From: an uncultured Candidatus Nitrosopumilus sp. | GTDB lineage: Archaea > Thermoproteota > Nitrososphaeria > Nitrososphaerales > Nitrosopumilaceae | Assembly (NCBI GenBank): GCA_905612485.1 | Contig: CAJQSE010000019.1 | Span: 1 to 64,000, forward strand | Direction: 5' to 3' | Length of the DNA: 64,000 nucleotides | Position numbers and translations under genes: made by a program | Shown here: one piece after another, positions 39,774-48,284 of the stretch | How positions within the stretch are numbered: position 1 is the stretch's first letter | Layout: each line of letters opens with the position of its first letter | The notes under the pieces: model-generated | The model's database searches: none | The model's input: only the letters and a program-made list of their open reading frames with translations | What the model was told of the DNA's origin: nothing

Positions 39774-39958
39774 TGCCTGTAGAAAAAAAAGGTAGTAAAG
39801 GATCTAGTCCAAAAGTTTACGGATATTTCAAAATTGATGGTGACAAAGCAACTAGAATTAAAAAAAATTGTTCAAGGTGTGGAAGAGGTGTATTCATGTC
39901 AGAACACAAAGATAGAAACACCTGTGGAAAATGTGGATTAACAGAATTTAAACAATGA
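39773..39958 (+). CDS. rps27ae: 30S ribosomal protein S27ae
   Basis: CSRCGRGVFMSEHKDRNTCGKCGLTEF. Confidence 0.95.
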   Translation: MPVEKKGSKGSSPKVYGYFKIDGDKATRIKKNCSRCGRGVFMSEHKDRNTCGKCGLTEFKQ

Positions 39959-39993
39959 ATATTGTTCATTAACAGTTATACAAATTATACAAT

Positions 39994-40260
39994 GTGAATA
40001 GAATACCTGTCAGCTCTCTTAACGATAATAAATCAAAAGTAAATGTGAAAAATCCTAGATGTTTGAATGTATTTTTAAATTCTTGTAAAAATAAAGCTAC
40101 AAGAGAAACTTATGTTAATCATTTGAATGCATTTTTAAAATATGTTGAAAAAGATCATGAATCATTATTGATGTTAACTAATTCTGAATTAAATGAAATA
40201 GTAGAAAATTACGTAATGTTTTGTTCAGATAATGATAGATATGCAGTTTCAAGCATTTGA
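39994..40260 (+). pseudogene. Tyrosine-recombinase/integrase fragment (N-terminal SAM-like core-binding domain only)
   Basis: CLNVFLNSCKNKATRETYVNHLNAFLKYVEKD...; no catalytic R..HxxR..Y domain downstream. Confidence 0.6.
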
Positions 40261-40391
40261 GGAAATACTATCTGTCAAAATGGCTGAAAGTGATATCGGA
40301 TATAGAAAATATGAATTGAATAAAGAAGCTAAGGAAGCAAGATATCCAGTTCTAAGTGTTGTTCCAAAAATAACATATTGGTTTTAGTTAG

Positions 40392-40411
40392 ATCGATTTA
40401 AATCGATTTAA
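40392..40411. repeat. Tandem 10-bp repeat ATCGATTTAA x2, containing 16-bp palindrome ATCGATTTAAATCGAT
   Basis: Direct reading. Confidence 0.9.
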
Positions 40412-40425
40412 AAACTGGGTAAATT

Positions 40426-40551
40426 ATGGATAGAAGGGATATTTTGGTTTTAGTTTCAATTATGCTAGGAGCTGGAATTCCTGTATCATTGATGATTCTA
40501 GTTGCTAATGGGATTATCAAATTACCAATGAGTAATTTTGGAACAAACTAA
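40426..40551 (+). CDS. 41-aa single-TM microprotein (MDRRDILVLVSIMLGAGIPVSLMILVANGIIKLPMSNFGTN)
   Basis: Read manually; hydrophobic core; absent from ORF track. Confidence 0.5.
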   Translation: MDRRDILVLVSIMLGAGIPVSLMILVANGIIKLPMSNFGTN

Positions 40552-40608
40552 TCTAAAAATTATTTATTAAATTTACATTTTGTTTGTTTATTTTTTTTTG
40601 TTTGTTTA

Positions 40609-40654
40609 TTTTTTTTGTTTTTGACAGCACTTGTTGTGTCAAAAAGAAAAAAAA
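40609..40654. repeat. Inverted repeat, 18-nt arms (TTTTTTTTGTTTTTGACA / TGTCAAAAAGAAAAAAAA, one mismatch), 10-nt loop
   Basis: Direct reading. Confidence 0.9.
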
Positions 40655-40657
40655 TGA

Positions 40658-40951
40658 TTATTCGCAACCATTAGGACACTCATCACATTCGTTTTGATTT
40701 TTTTTAACATAAGATGTAAAGACAGATTCACAATCAGTACAGTAAAATGTTTTTTTGTAAAGTTGTTTTCGTTTTAGAACTACAGCTTTCAATGCAGAAA
40801 CCCATTCAGTTCCAAAAGAATAATCGTTTTCATCATCTTCATCTATCTCAATAAAGTAATGTCGCCAATGTTTCTTAGTTTTTGTTCTATGAAAACGTAA
40901 GTTGCCTGCGTTCTTGTATGTTTTGTATACACCAATGGTAATTTTTTGCAT
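40658..40951 (-). CDS. Hypothetical protein with C-terminal zinc-finger-like cysteines
   Basis: 97 aa; CTDC...CDECPNGC. Confidence 0.6.
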   Translation of the reverse strand: MQKITIGVYKTYKNAGNLRFHRTKTKKHWRHYFIEIDEDDENDYSFGTEWVSALKAVVLKRKQLYKKTFYCTDCESVFTSYVKKNQNECDECPNGCE

Positions 40952-41309
40952 GTTTTACAACGGCTAATCACCACTAAAAAGACATTGATTAGTTTACATG
41001 ATTTACAATTATTTTGTATTAATGCAAGTTGATCATGTAAAAATTAGCATAATTTCATAAATATTAGATACGTTCAAAGTCGATATTAAAGATTATATTT
41101 ATTATCAAAATAACACGTGTATCCCTTTAACTGAAATGACTCAATCATATCACTTAATGTTTATTTCATATATTTTTTGTAAAAAAGCAAATACTCTTTG
41201 ATGAATCACTAACATGAATCATTATTTTTAAAATTTATTGTTATGACTGACAATGCTCATTATAGGCGTAAATTAAATAATAAAATACACCTTATTATTT
41301 AGATATAAT

Positions 41310-43823
41310 GTGAAATTAATTTATAATTTATCCACATTTGCTGTATTTGGGATATTACTTTTGTTTATAGTATTTCCTATTCCTTCTTCATATGCCGCAG
41401 CTCCAGATGCTCCAACTAATTGTGCCCCAAGTGCCGCTCCTGAGACCACCACTATGACGTTAACTTGGACAGCCCCTTCAGGAACTGTAACAGGTTATAA
41501 AATCGATACTGCAACGGAGTCTAGTTTTAATGTTTTTGGTTCTTTTAGTACTATTGTAGCTACAACAGGAAATACGGATGTAACAAAAACTCTTACTGGT
41601 TTAGACCCTGGACAGTTTTTCAAAATTAAAATATTCGGTATTAATGATGACGGAACGGGTCTTGCTTGTACTTTCATGGCAGGAACAAAACATGCCGGAG
41701 CTGTAGATCATGATTATTCAGCTGGTCAACAAAACTTTTCGGAGGGGCAGGTTTTTGGAGAAGGTACTAAATTTGCAAATTCACAGACATTTACAAAGGC
41801 ACAAACATTTGGAGCATCCCAAACGTTTGGTACTGGTGGTACATTTGCAGTTGCAAACACATGGGGTGACAAAGCTGATTTCTCAGCAGGTACTCAGACA
41901 TTTACTACTGCACAAACATTTGGAACAGCAGCTAAATTTGCAGCAAATCAGGATTTTACAAATGTAGATCATGATTTCACAGGTGCTGCCATGTTTTTTG
42001 ATTCAGGTGGAGCATTTTCTGCAGGTGAGGTAATGGGAATGGGTGCTGATTTCTCAACAGGTATCCAAACCTTTGGTTCTGGTATGACATTTGGGGAGGC
42101 AACAGAATTTGCTGCATCTCAGGATTGGGGTGCTAATCCACAAACATTTGACAAATACATGCACTTTGGGGAATCAAATGATTTCACAGGTAGGGTTCAA
42201 GCTTTCAAAGAAGGAACATCATTTGGATCTGGAACTACTTTCAGAGATTCACAGACAATGCCACTAAATACAATTCCGTCATTTGGTGTAATGTTGGAAC
42301 AAATTACTTGTGGAACTGATACTTCTGCTGACACCTGTATCCCAAATGATGCATCAAAGTATCTATCCCCTGGAGAATTTCTAACTCCAGGGCAAGATCC
42401 TGCAGCAACGTCAAGCTCCATTTCCAGTAATGACAAGTCATTTGCAGTTGAAGGTGCAGGCTTGGAGATGACTTTTGCGACCGTATCTGGAGATGGTACA
42501 ATTACATCAGACTTGTATGATCCTGCAAACATTCCTAAATCTACTGCAGTTGCTGGAACTGCGGGTAAAGTATCCGTAAAGACAAGTAATGCTGGAACTG
42601 TTACCACCATTGGATCAGTAACAAACATCTCAACTGGAACTGCCACCATATCTGGAGACATTACAATCAAACTATCTTACACTGAGGCAAACATTCCTGC
42701 AGGAACTGCAGAGTCTGATCTAACCATGATACACTATACTGATGGGCAATGGAAGACTGAAGAGTCATGTGCTGTAGATACTGTAAATAATAAAATCTCT
42801 TGTACTGTTACCTCACTATCCCCATTTGGAGTTGGTAGTTCTGGTAGTGGAGGTGGTGGTGGTGGAAATAATTGTGATTATAATGGATTTGGAAATAATA
42901 ATTCTCTTAGAGTATACCAAGTATCATACGATATTGATACATACCAGGTTTTAGTGAATGCATACTCCACATGTGGTTCCATCTCAGCTAAAATGACAAC
43001 TCCAATGCAACAAAGTATTTTGGGATTATCTACAGAGCAGACATTACTTGATGATAGAGTTGCAATTTATTCTGGATACCTTGATGAATCAGATGAAAAA
43101 TTTAACATATCAATTCAAAACAAACGAGATTCCTTTAGTGAAACATTTTACATTTATGATAAGTCAATTACAAAAAAATACACTGGAACCACTGGATATA
43201 CATCACAACAACAAGGTATGGTCTCACCTACAATTACATCCACTCAAATAACTATTGCATCTGAACCTTCTGTAGAAGAAACAGTTCTAGTAGAAAATGA
43301 GAAACAAATTGTAGAAAAAGAAACAGTTCTAGTAGAAAATGAGAAACAAATTGTAGAAAAAGAAACAGTTCTAATAGAAAACGAGAAACAAATTGTAGAA
43401 AAAGAATCACCAATAGGATACACTCCAGAACCTACTGAAGAACAAACAAATGAAGAAGGTGGCGGTTGTCTAATTGCCACTGCAACTTATGGCAGTGAGA
43501 TGGCATTAGAGGTTCAACAACTCAGGGAATTAAGAGATAATCAACTACTACAAACTGAATCTGGAACTGCATTTATGGGAACATTTAATGACATTTACTA
43601 TTCATTTAGCCCAATTATAGCTGATTATGAGCGTGAAAACCCATTATTCAAAGAGGCAGTAAAGATTGCAATCACTCCAATGATTTCATCACTGTCACTA
43701 ATGGAGAATGCTGAATCCGAATCTGAAGTTCTAGGAATTGGACTATCAGTAATTGCATTGAACCTTGGAATGTATCTAGGGGTTCCAGCAATTGTAATAA
43801 TTGGAATTAGAAAGAGAATCTAA
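41310..43823 (+). CDS. Secreted/surface-anchored protein: signal peptide, Fn3-like domain, hexad-repeat region, CLIATATYGSE C-terminal region, C-terminal TM
   Basis: N-terminal hydrophobic segment; APDAPTNC...TGYKIDTAT Fn3-like; [F/W]-x5 repeats; GGGCLIATATYGSEMALEVQQLRELRDNQLL...; C-terminal TM + RKRI. Confidence 0.85.
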   Translation: MKLIYNLSTFAVFGILLLFIVFPIPSSYAAAPDAPTNCAPSAAPETTTMTLTWTAPSGTVTGYKIDTATESSFNVFGSFSTIVATTGNTDVTKTLTGLDPGQFFKIKIFGINDDGTGLACTFMAGTKHAGAVDHDYSAGQQNFSEGQVFGEGTKFANSQTFTKAQTFGASQTFGTGGTFAVANTWGDKADFSAGTQTFTTAQTFGTAAKFAANQDFTNVDHDFTGAAMFFDSGGAFSAGEVMGMGADFSTGIQTFGSGMTFGEATEFAASQDWGANPQTFDKYMHFGESNDFTGRVQAFKEGTSFGSGTTFRDSQTMPLNTIPSFGVMLEQITCGTDTSADTCIPNDASKYLSPGEFLTPGQDPAATSSSISSNDKSFAVEGAGLEMTFATVSGDGTITSDLYDPANIPKSTAVAGTAGKVSVKTSNAGTVTTIGSVTNISTGTATISGDITIKLSYTEANIPAGTAESDLTMIHYTDGQWKTEESCAVDTVNNKISCTVTSLSPFGVGSSGSGGGGGGNNCDYNGFGNNNSLRVYQVSYDIDTYQVLVNAYSTCGSISAKMTTPMQQSILGLSTEQTLLDDRVAIYSGYLDESDEKFNISIQNKRDSFSETFYIYDKSITKKYTGTTGYTSQQQGMVSPTITSTQITIASEPSVEETVLVENEKQIVEKETVLVENEKQIVEKETVLIENEKQIVEKESPIGYTPEPTEEQTNEEGGGCLIATATYGSEMALEVQQLRELRDNQLLQTESGTAFMGTFNDIYYSFSPIIADYERENPLFKEAVKIAITPMISSLSLMENAESESEVLGIGLSVIALNLGMYLGVPAIVIIGIRKRI
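41710..42262 (+). repeat. Region coding for about 27 hexad units headed by F/W, consensus F-[GAST]-x-x-x-x
   Basis: Read from translation. Confidence 0.85.
43278..43403 (+). repeat. 42-bp tandem repeat x3 coding for ETVL(V/I)ENEKQIVEK
   Basis: Direct reading. Confidence 0.95.
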
Positions 43824-44015
43824 AAATAGACACATACGTTAACTGGTAAATTATTCTAAAAAAATACAACACCACAGATGATGAACAAAAATGGTTTCTA
43901 GACTTAGTTTAGTTACTCTTTTTCCTTTTTATTGATTAACACATTTTTTTGTCAATAAAATGCACGTACTAGCAGAATTTAAACAGTAAAAAAAATTATT
44001 TCATATAAATTAAAA

Positions 44016-44723
44016 TTAATACAATCTTTTTTTATGTATTTTAGAGCTTTTTTCTCCTAACTGTTTGATTTTTGTAAGAAATTTAGGATCAAGTTTAATT
44101 TTAGATAAAGACTCTGCAGATAATTTTACATTATTGGCATCTAATGAAATATTAGATTTAGGTAAATTTCTATTAGACCAAAATTTTATTACTTTATCTT
44201 CAAGTTTATAATCACGAAACCCAGAAGGAAATTTTTTAGTAATATGATTTAACAAAGTTCTATCTTGAAAAACAACTTTAGGTTCAAACAATCTTGTTTC
44301 ATCACTATAGACATTTTCAAATAAATTACCAGATATTTCGTCAGAAAGTAATTCCATTTTTGAAATTTTTCTTAATAGTTCTAAAAAATGTAAAAATTCA
44401 TGAGCTAAAATAGCATGAATTGTACCCTTTAAACCATAAGCAACAAGAGGGGCAGAAATTTGAATTACAACTTGAAATTTTTCCTCAAACATAACAGGAA
44501 TAGTTCTAGCAAAAAGAATACCATACTCATATGAATTTGAATCAGATGATGAAAGTACAAGGGAAGGTTCTACATATGCAACAGGGTATTGAATTCCAGA
44601 TGCTTTTTCAATTCTATCTATTCCAGCAACGATGATAGGAAAACGCTTCAAGGTTAAATCATAAATATCGTCAGGGATAAGCCCCTTAGAATGTGCATCT
44701 CTAAAACGTACTAAAGGATCCAA
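44016..44723 (-). CDS. Hypothetical protein with HExxH metallopeptidase-like motif
   Basis: 235 aa; AILAHEFLHFLELL. Confidence 0.6.
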   Translation of the reverse strand: MDPLVRFRDAHSKGLIPDDIYDLTLKRFPIIVAGIDRIEKASGIQYPVAYVEPSLVLSSSDSNSYEYGILFARTIPVMFEEKFQVVIQISAPLVAYGLKGTIHAILAHEFLHFLELLRKISKMELLSDEISGNLFENVYSDETRLFEPKVVFQDRTLLNHITKKFPSGFRDYKLEDKVIKFWSNRNLPKSNISLDANNVKLSAESLSKIKLDPKFLTKIKQLGEKSSKIHKKRLY

Positions 44724-44760
44724 TATGGACTCTTAATGATTTTAATGTAAAAACGTTGAT

Positions 44761-44862
44761 TTATGAAGATCTAGGCTTTCCAGATTTTGCCTTTTTAACT
44801 TTACGTCTATTTTCGCTTTGATCAGCACGTCTTTGATGTTTACCTGTTTTTCTCATTGGCAT
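44761..44862 (-). CDS. 33-aa highly basic microprotein (MPMRKTGKHQRRADQSENRRKVKKAKSGKPRSS)
   Basis: Read manually; ATG to TAA; absent from ORF track. Confidence 0.5.
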   Translation of the reverse strand: MPMRKTGKHQRRADQSENRRKVKKAKSGKPRSS

Positions 44863-44897
44863 GTAAATTTACAATATTTCGGAGTAGTTAATTGTTA

Positions 44898-46043
44898 TCA
44901 TTGTACATCAATGCCATGAAAATCAAACACATCACATTTACATTCACAATTAAGAAATTCAGAAATATTGGGAGAAACATCTCCACCTTCAATAAATCTC
45001 CGTATAGGCAATCCACCTTCTACTTTCATAAATAAAGAAAAATCATGGGATGAATTTTTTTTATAATTTATAAAAAAGATCTGTTTTCCAAAATATTTTC
45101 CAGATTTTTCATAAACCATAACTGGGGCATTGCAAATATTTTTTAATTTTTTGAGATATTGTGGGTCAAGAGGATGTTTAGAAGAAATTTTGATTTTAAC
45201 AGATGAACTAAAGGTTATAGGTTTTTTAGGGAATTTATCAATAATTTTTAAATTTTTTAATTTAACAGAATTAAGATCAATAGAAGTTAATTTTGATTTT
45301 CTTTTATTTGGGTGTTGGAGTTTGACAAAAAAGGGCCTACCATCACCTAAAACGAGACTAGATTTATCCTCACCGCCAATCCAGGTAAATTTTGTAGTAG
45401 TACCACCAAATTTTTTAAAAATATATTGTGAAATAATTCCTTCAACACTATCAAATTCAGAAATACCATGAAACATACAAGTTCTACACCCCCTACCACT
45501 ACAATTTATACAAGATTTTTGTTTTTGAGTAATTCCCCGTAGTGTTTTCACATATCTTCCAGAAAAAGTAATAGATTTAGAATATAATTCACAAGATTCA
45601 TTTTTAAAATTTATTATAAGATTTATTTCAGGATCTAAAAAATCTAGAATTTTTTTTGTTTTTTTAGAAAAAGATTTTCCTAATTCTTTAGTAATATCAG
45701 TTTTAACACTATCAACTCCCATTAATTTGTAATGTGATCTAATGTAATCATCCCTATCAACAATGGAAGGTTTAACAGCAGTTCCAACACTAAATGTACA
45801 ATAAGAATAATCAGATGTAGAATCGATCATCATTTTTAAAAAATAATCTAGATTATCAAATAAATTCTTACAGATAAAACATTTTTGAGAAGATTTAAAA
45901 TTTTTCTTCAATTTTTGACCAAGAATTTTATTTGAAGAAAGACATAATTGTTTAGAAAATAATCTGCCTAAACAATGATAACATAATTCATGATTTTTTA
46001 AAATTTGATTTGCAATAGGGATAATTTTTTGATATTCAGACAT
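44898..46043 (-). CDS. pus10: tRNA pseudouridine(54/55) synthase Pus10
   Basis: CYHCLGRLF, CINCSGRGCRTC..., GGEDKSSLVLGDGRPFFVKL. Confidence 0.9.
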   Translation of the reverse strand: MSEYQKIIPIANQILKNHELCYHCLGRLFSKQLCLSSNKILGQKLKKNFKSSQKCFICKNLFDNLDYFLKMMIDSTSDYSYCTFSVGTAVKPSIVDRDDYIRSHYKLMGVDSVKTDITKELGKSFSKKTKKILDFLDPEINLIINFKNESCELYSKSITFSGRYVKTLRGITQKQKSCINCSGRGCRTCMFHGISEFDSVEGIISQYIFKKFGGTTTKFTWIGGEDKSSLVLGDGRPFFVKLQHPNKRKSKLTSIDLNSVKLKNLKIIDKFPKKPITFSSSVKIKISSKHPLDPQYLKKLKNICNAPVMVYEKSGKYFGKQIFFINYKKNSSHDFSLFMKVEGGLPIRRFIEGGDVSPNISEFLNCECKCDVFDFHGIDVQ

Positions 46044-46067
46044 TTTTAAAAATGTGGTTAGAGAAAA

Positions 46068-47393
46068 TTATCCCAATCCCATTTTTCTAAGAGTACCTTG
46101 CATTTGACGACCTTTTGAAGCCTTCATTAAATTCTTAGAATTTTTATAATTTTTGAGTAACTCTTTAACTTCACCCTCAGCCCATCCAGAACCACGTGCA
46201 ATTCGTTTAATTCTAGAAGAATTAAGTAAGTCAGGATCTGCCTTTTCATCTTTATTCATACTTTGAATGATATACCGCCATTTTGAAACTCTATCCTCCA
46301 TTTGATCAACTTGATCCTCTTTGACCATGCCAGACATTCCAGGCATGCTGTCAAGAAGTCCTTTCAAAGAACCAACTTTAGTAACTTCCTCCAACTGATA
46401 AAAGAAATCATCCATATTCATTTTTCCGCTTGAAATTCGTTTCATTCTAACATCATCACCCTCATTTTCCAATCTTTTTGCCAAATCCAATACAGCTTGA
46501 ATATCACCCATTCCAAGTAATCTACCAACAAATCTAGTGGGTGAAAATTTTTCTAAATCATCAATTCTTTCACCAGTACCAATGTACATTATTTGTGCAC
46601 CAGTTGCAGCAGATGCTGCAAGTGCACCACCACCTTTTGCAGAACTATCCAATTTTGAAATGACTACACCCCCAACTGGAATGGTTTTATGAAATGCTTC
46701 TGCTTGATTGAAACATTGTTGTCCAATAGTACCATCAATTACAAGTAAAGCTAAATCTGGTTCTGCAACTTTATTGATTTTAACCATTTCTTCAAGTAGA
46801 TCATGTTCCTCTTTATGACGACCAGCAGTATCAATTATGATTACATCAAGAGATTTATTTTCAAAATATTTTAAACCATTTTTTACAATGTTTGGAGAAT
46901 CCTTGTTATTTTCTTCACCATAAACTTCAACATCAGATTTTGCACACATCATTTTAAGCTGAATTAATGCACCAGGTCTGTAGGTATCAGCACCAACAAC
47001 TCCAACTTTGTGTCCTTGACCAATCAAAAATTTAGCAAGTTTTGATGCCATAGTGGTTTTACCACTTCCTTGAATTCCCAATAAAATTATTTTGTTTTGT
47101 TTACCAGGTATAAAATTAAAATCAGATTCATTACCAAGTAATTTAGTTAATTCATTATAGAGAATTTTTACAATATGATCTTTACGTGAAAGCCCAGGAG
47201 GCGGAGTTTCATTTAATGAACGCTCTTCTAATCTCTTAGTAATTTCAAGAACTAATCTCACATTTACATCAGACGTCAATAATGCTCTTTGAACATCTTT
47301 GCAAAGATCTTTAATTAATTCCTCATCTATGCCTGAAGATTTAACAATCTTTTTGATTGCATCGCCTAAACTACTTTTTAATCCATCAAGCAT
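46068..47393 (-). CDS. srp54: Signal recognition particle protein SRP54
   Basis: GIQGSGKTTMASKLA, DTAGRHKEE, C-terminal M domain. Confidence 0.97.
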   Translation of the reverse strand: MLDGLKSSLGDAIKKIVKSSGIDEELIKDLCKDVQRALLTSDVNVRLVLEITKRLEERSLNETPPPGLSRKDHIVKILYNELTKLLGNESDFNFIPGKQNKIILLGIQGSGKTTMASKLAKFLIGQGHKVGVVGADTYRPGALIQLKMMCAKSDVEVYGEENNKDSPNIVKNGLKYFENKSLDVIIIDTAGRHKEEHDLLEEMVKINKVAEPDLALLVIDGTIGQQCFNQAEAFHKTIPVGGVVISKLDSSAKGGGALAASAATGAQIMYIGTGERIDDLEKFSPTRFVGRLLGMGDIQAVLDLAKRLENEGDDVRMKRISSGKMNMDDFFYQLEEVTKVGSLKGLLDSMPGMSGMVKEDQVDQMEDRVSKWRYIIQSMNKDEKADPDLLNSSRIKRIARGSGWAEGEVKELLKNYKNSKNLMKASKGRQMQGTLRKMGLG

Positions 47394-48075
47394 CGTAATT
47401 TAATTCTGCATCTACTATTTCAAACCTTCCTCTATACCCATCCCAATTTTTTATAAAATCATTAATTTTGATTGGATGGGAAAAAAGAGGACAGTTCAAT
47501 ACAAAAGTTTCAGATTCCCCACCTTCAAAATTTAAATTAAATCCAAATTTTACAGATAAACTAGTCAAAATTTTAATATCAGATTTTGAAATTAATTTTC
47601 CCAACCATTGTTCATCTAAACCATCAGAAGACACAGTTATCATTATAAAATGAAAATTAGAATCAAGTAATTCATTCATGTATTCATTTGTGTCAGTACC
47701 CCATAACGGTGCAATAGAAACTAAATTTAATTTTAGACATAAAGTTTCAAATTTTTCTTTTTGAAATTTACTTTTAATTCCTCCATGAATTAAACCATCA
47801 ATTTGAAATTGTTCTTTTGCATTTTGTAATAATTTTTCCATTACAATTAATTCATCTTTAGTTTCATCAGAATTAGAAATAATAGTTAATTGTGGAATGT
47901 TCATTGATTCAGATTGTAATTTAGTCCATTTCAAATTGGGATGATGTAGAAGATGGCTTTCTTCAGATTTTGTAAATATACTTAATAAGCATACAACATC
48001 ATGTCCTTGCTTTTTAGCAAGATGAATAGCATATGTACTATCCTTTCCACCAGAAAAAAGACAAGCTAATTTCAT
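47386..48075 (-). CDS. dph6: Diphthine--ammonia ligase
   Basis: CLFSGGKDSTYAIHLA, GLIHGGIKS, PLWGTDT, GGESETFVL. Confidence 0.93.
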   Translation of the reverse strand: MKLACLFSGGKDSTYAIHLAKKQGHDVVCLLSIFTKSEESHLLHHPNLKWTKLQSESMNIPQLTIISNSDETKDELIVMEKLLQNAKEQFQIDGLIHGGIKSKFQKEKFETLCLKLNLVSIAPLWGTDTNEYMNELLDSNFHFIMITVSSDGLDEQWLGKLISKSDIKILTSLSVKFGFNLNFEGGESETFVLNCPLFSHPIKINDFIKNWDGYRGRFEIVDAELNYDA

Positions 48076-48123
48076 AATTTAATAAAAAACCAATCTAATA
48101 AAATTCTAGAATTTATTGAAAGA

Positions 48124-48186
48124 GATGCTTCAATACTCATAATCGTCATCATAAATCAGACGGCTTTTCCAACAATCATCAGCATC
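48124..48186 (-). ncRNA. Box C/D sRNA candidate (63 nt), D guide predicted to target C34 of a CAU-anticodon tRNA
   Basis: Minus strand: GATGC-TGATGA-TTGTTGGAAAAGCCGT-CTGA-TTTA-TGATGA-CGATTATGAGTA-TTGA-AGCATC; boxes C, D', C', weak D (TTGA), terminal stem GATGC/GCATC. Confidence 0.65.
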
Positions 48187-48284
48187 TGTTATAGTTCTGT
48201 GTACATATGATTTTAGTGCTATGATTAACATACAATTATCAAATTATAATTGAATAAGTAAAGTATTTTTGTAAAATTATCAGT

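Noticed and set aside
39598-39795. Alternative-frame ORF MKYQQKKQLKYQQKKQL...
   Set aside because: Out-of-frame reading of the 24-bp repeat within rps24e; multiple-of-3 repeats keep all frames open.
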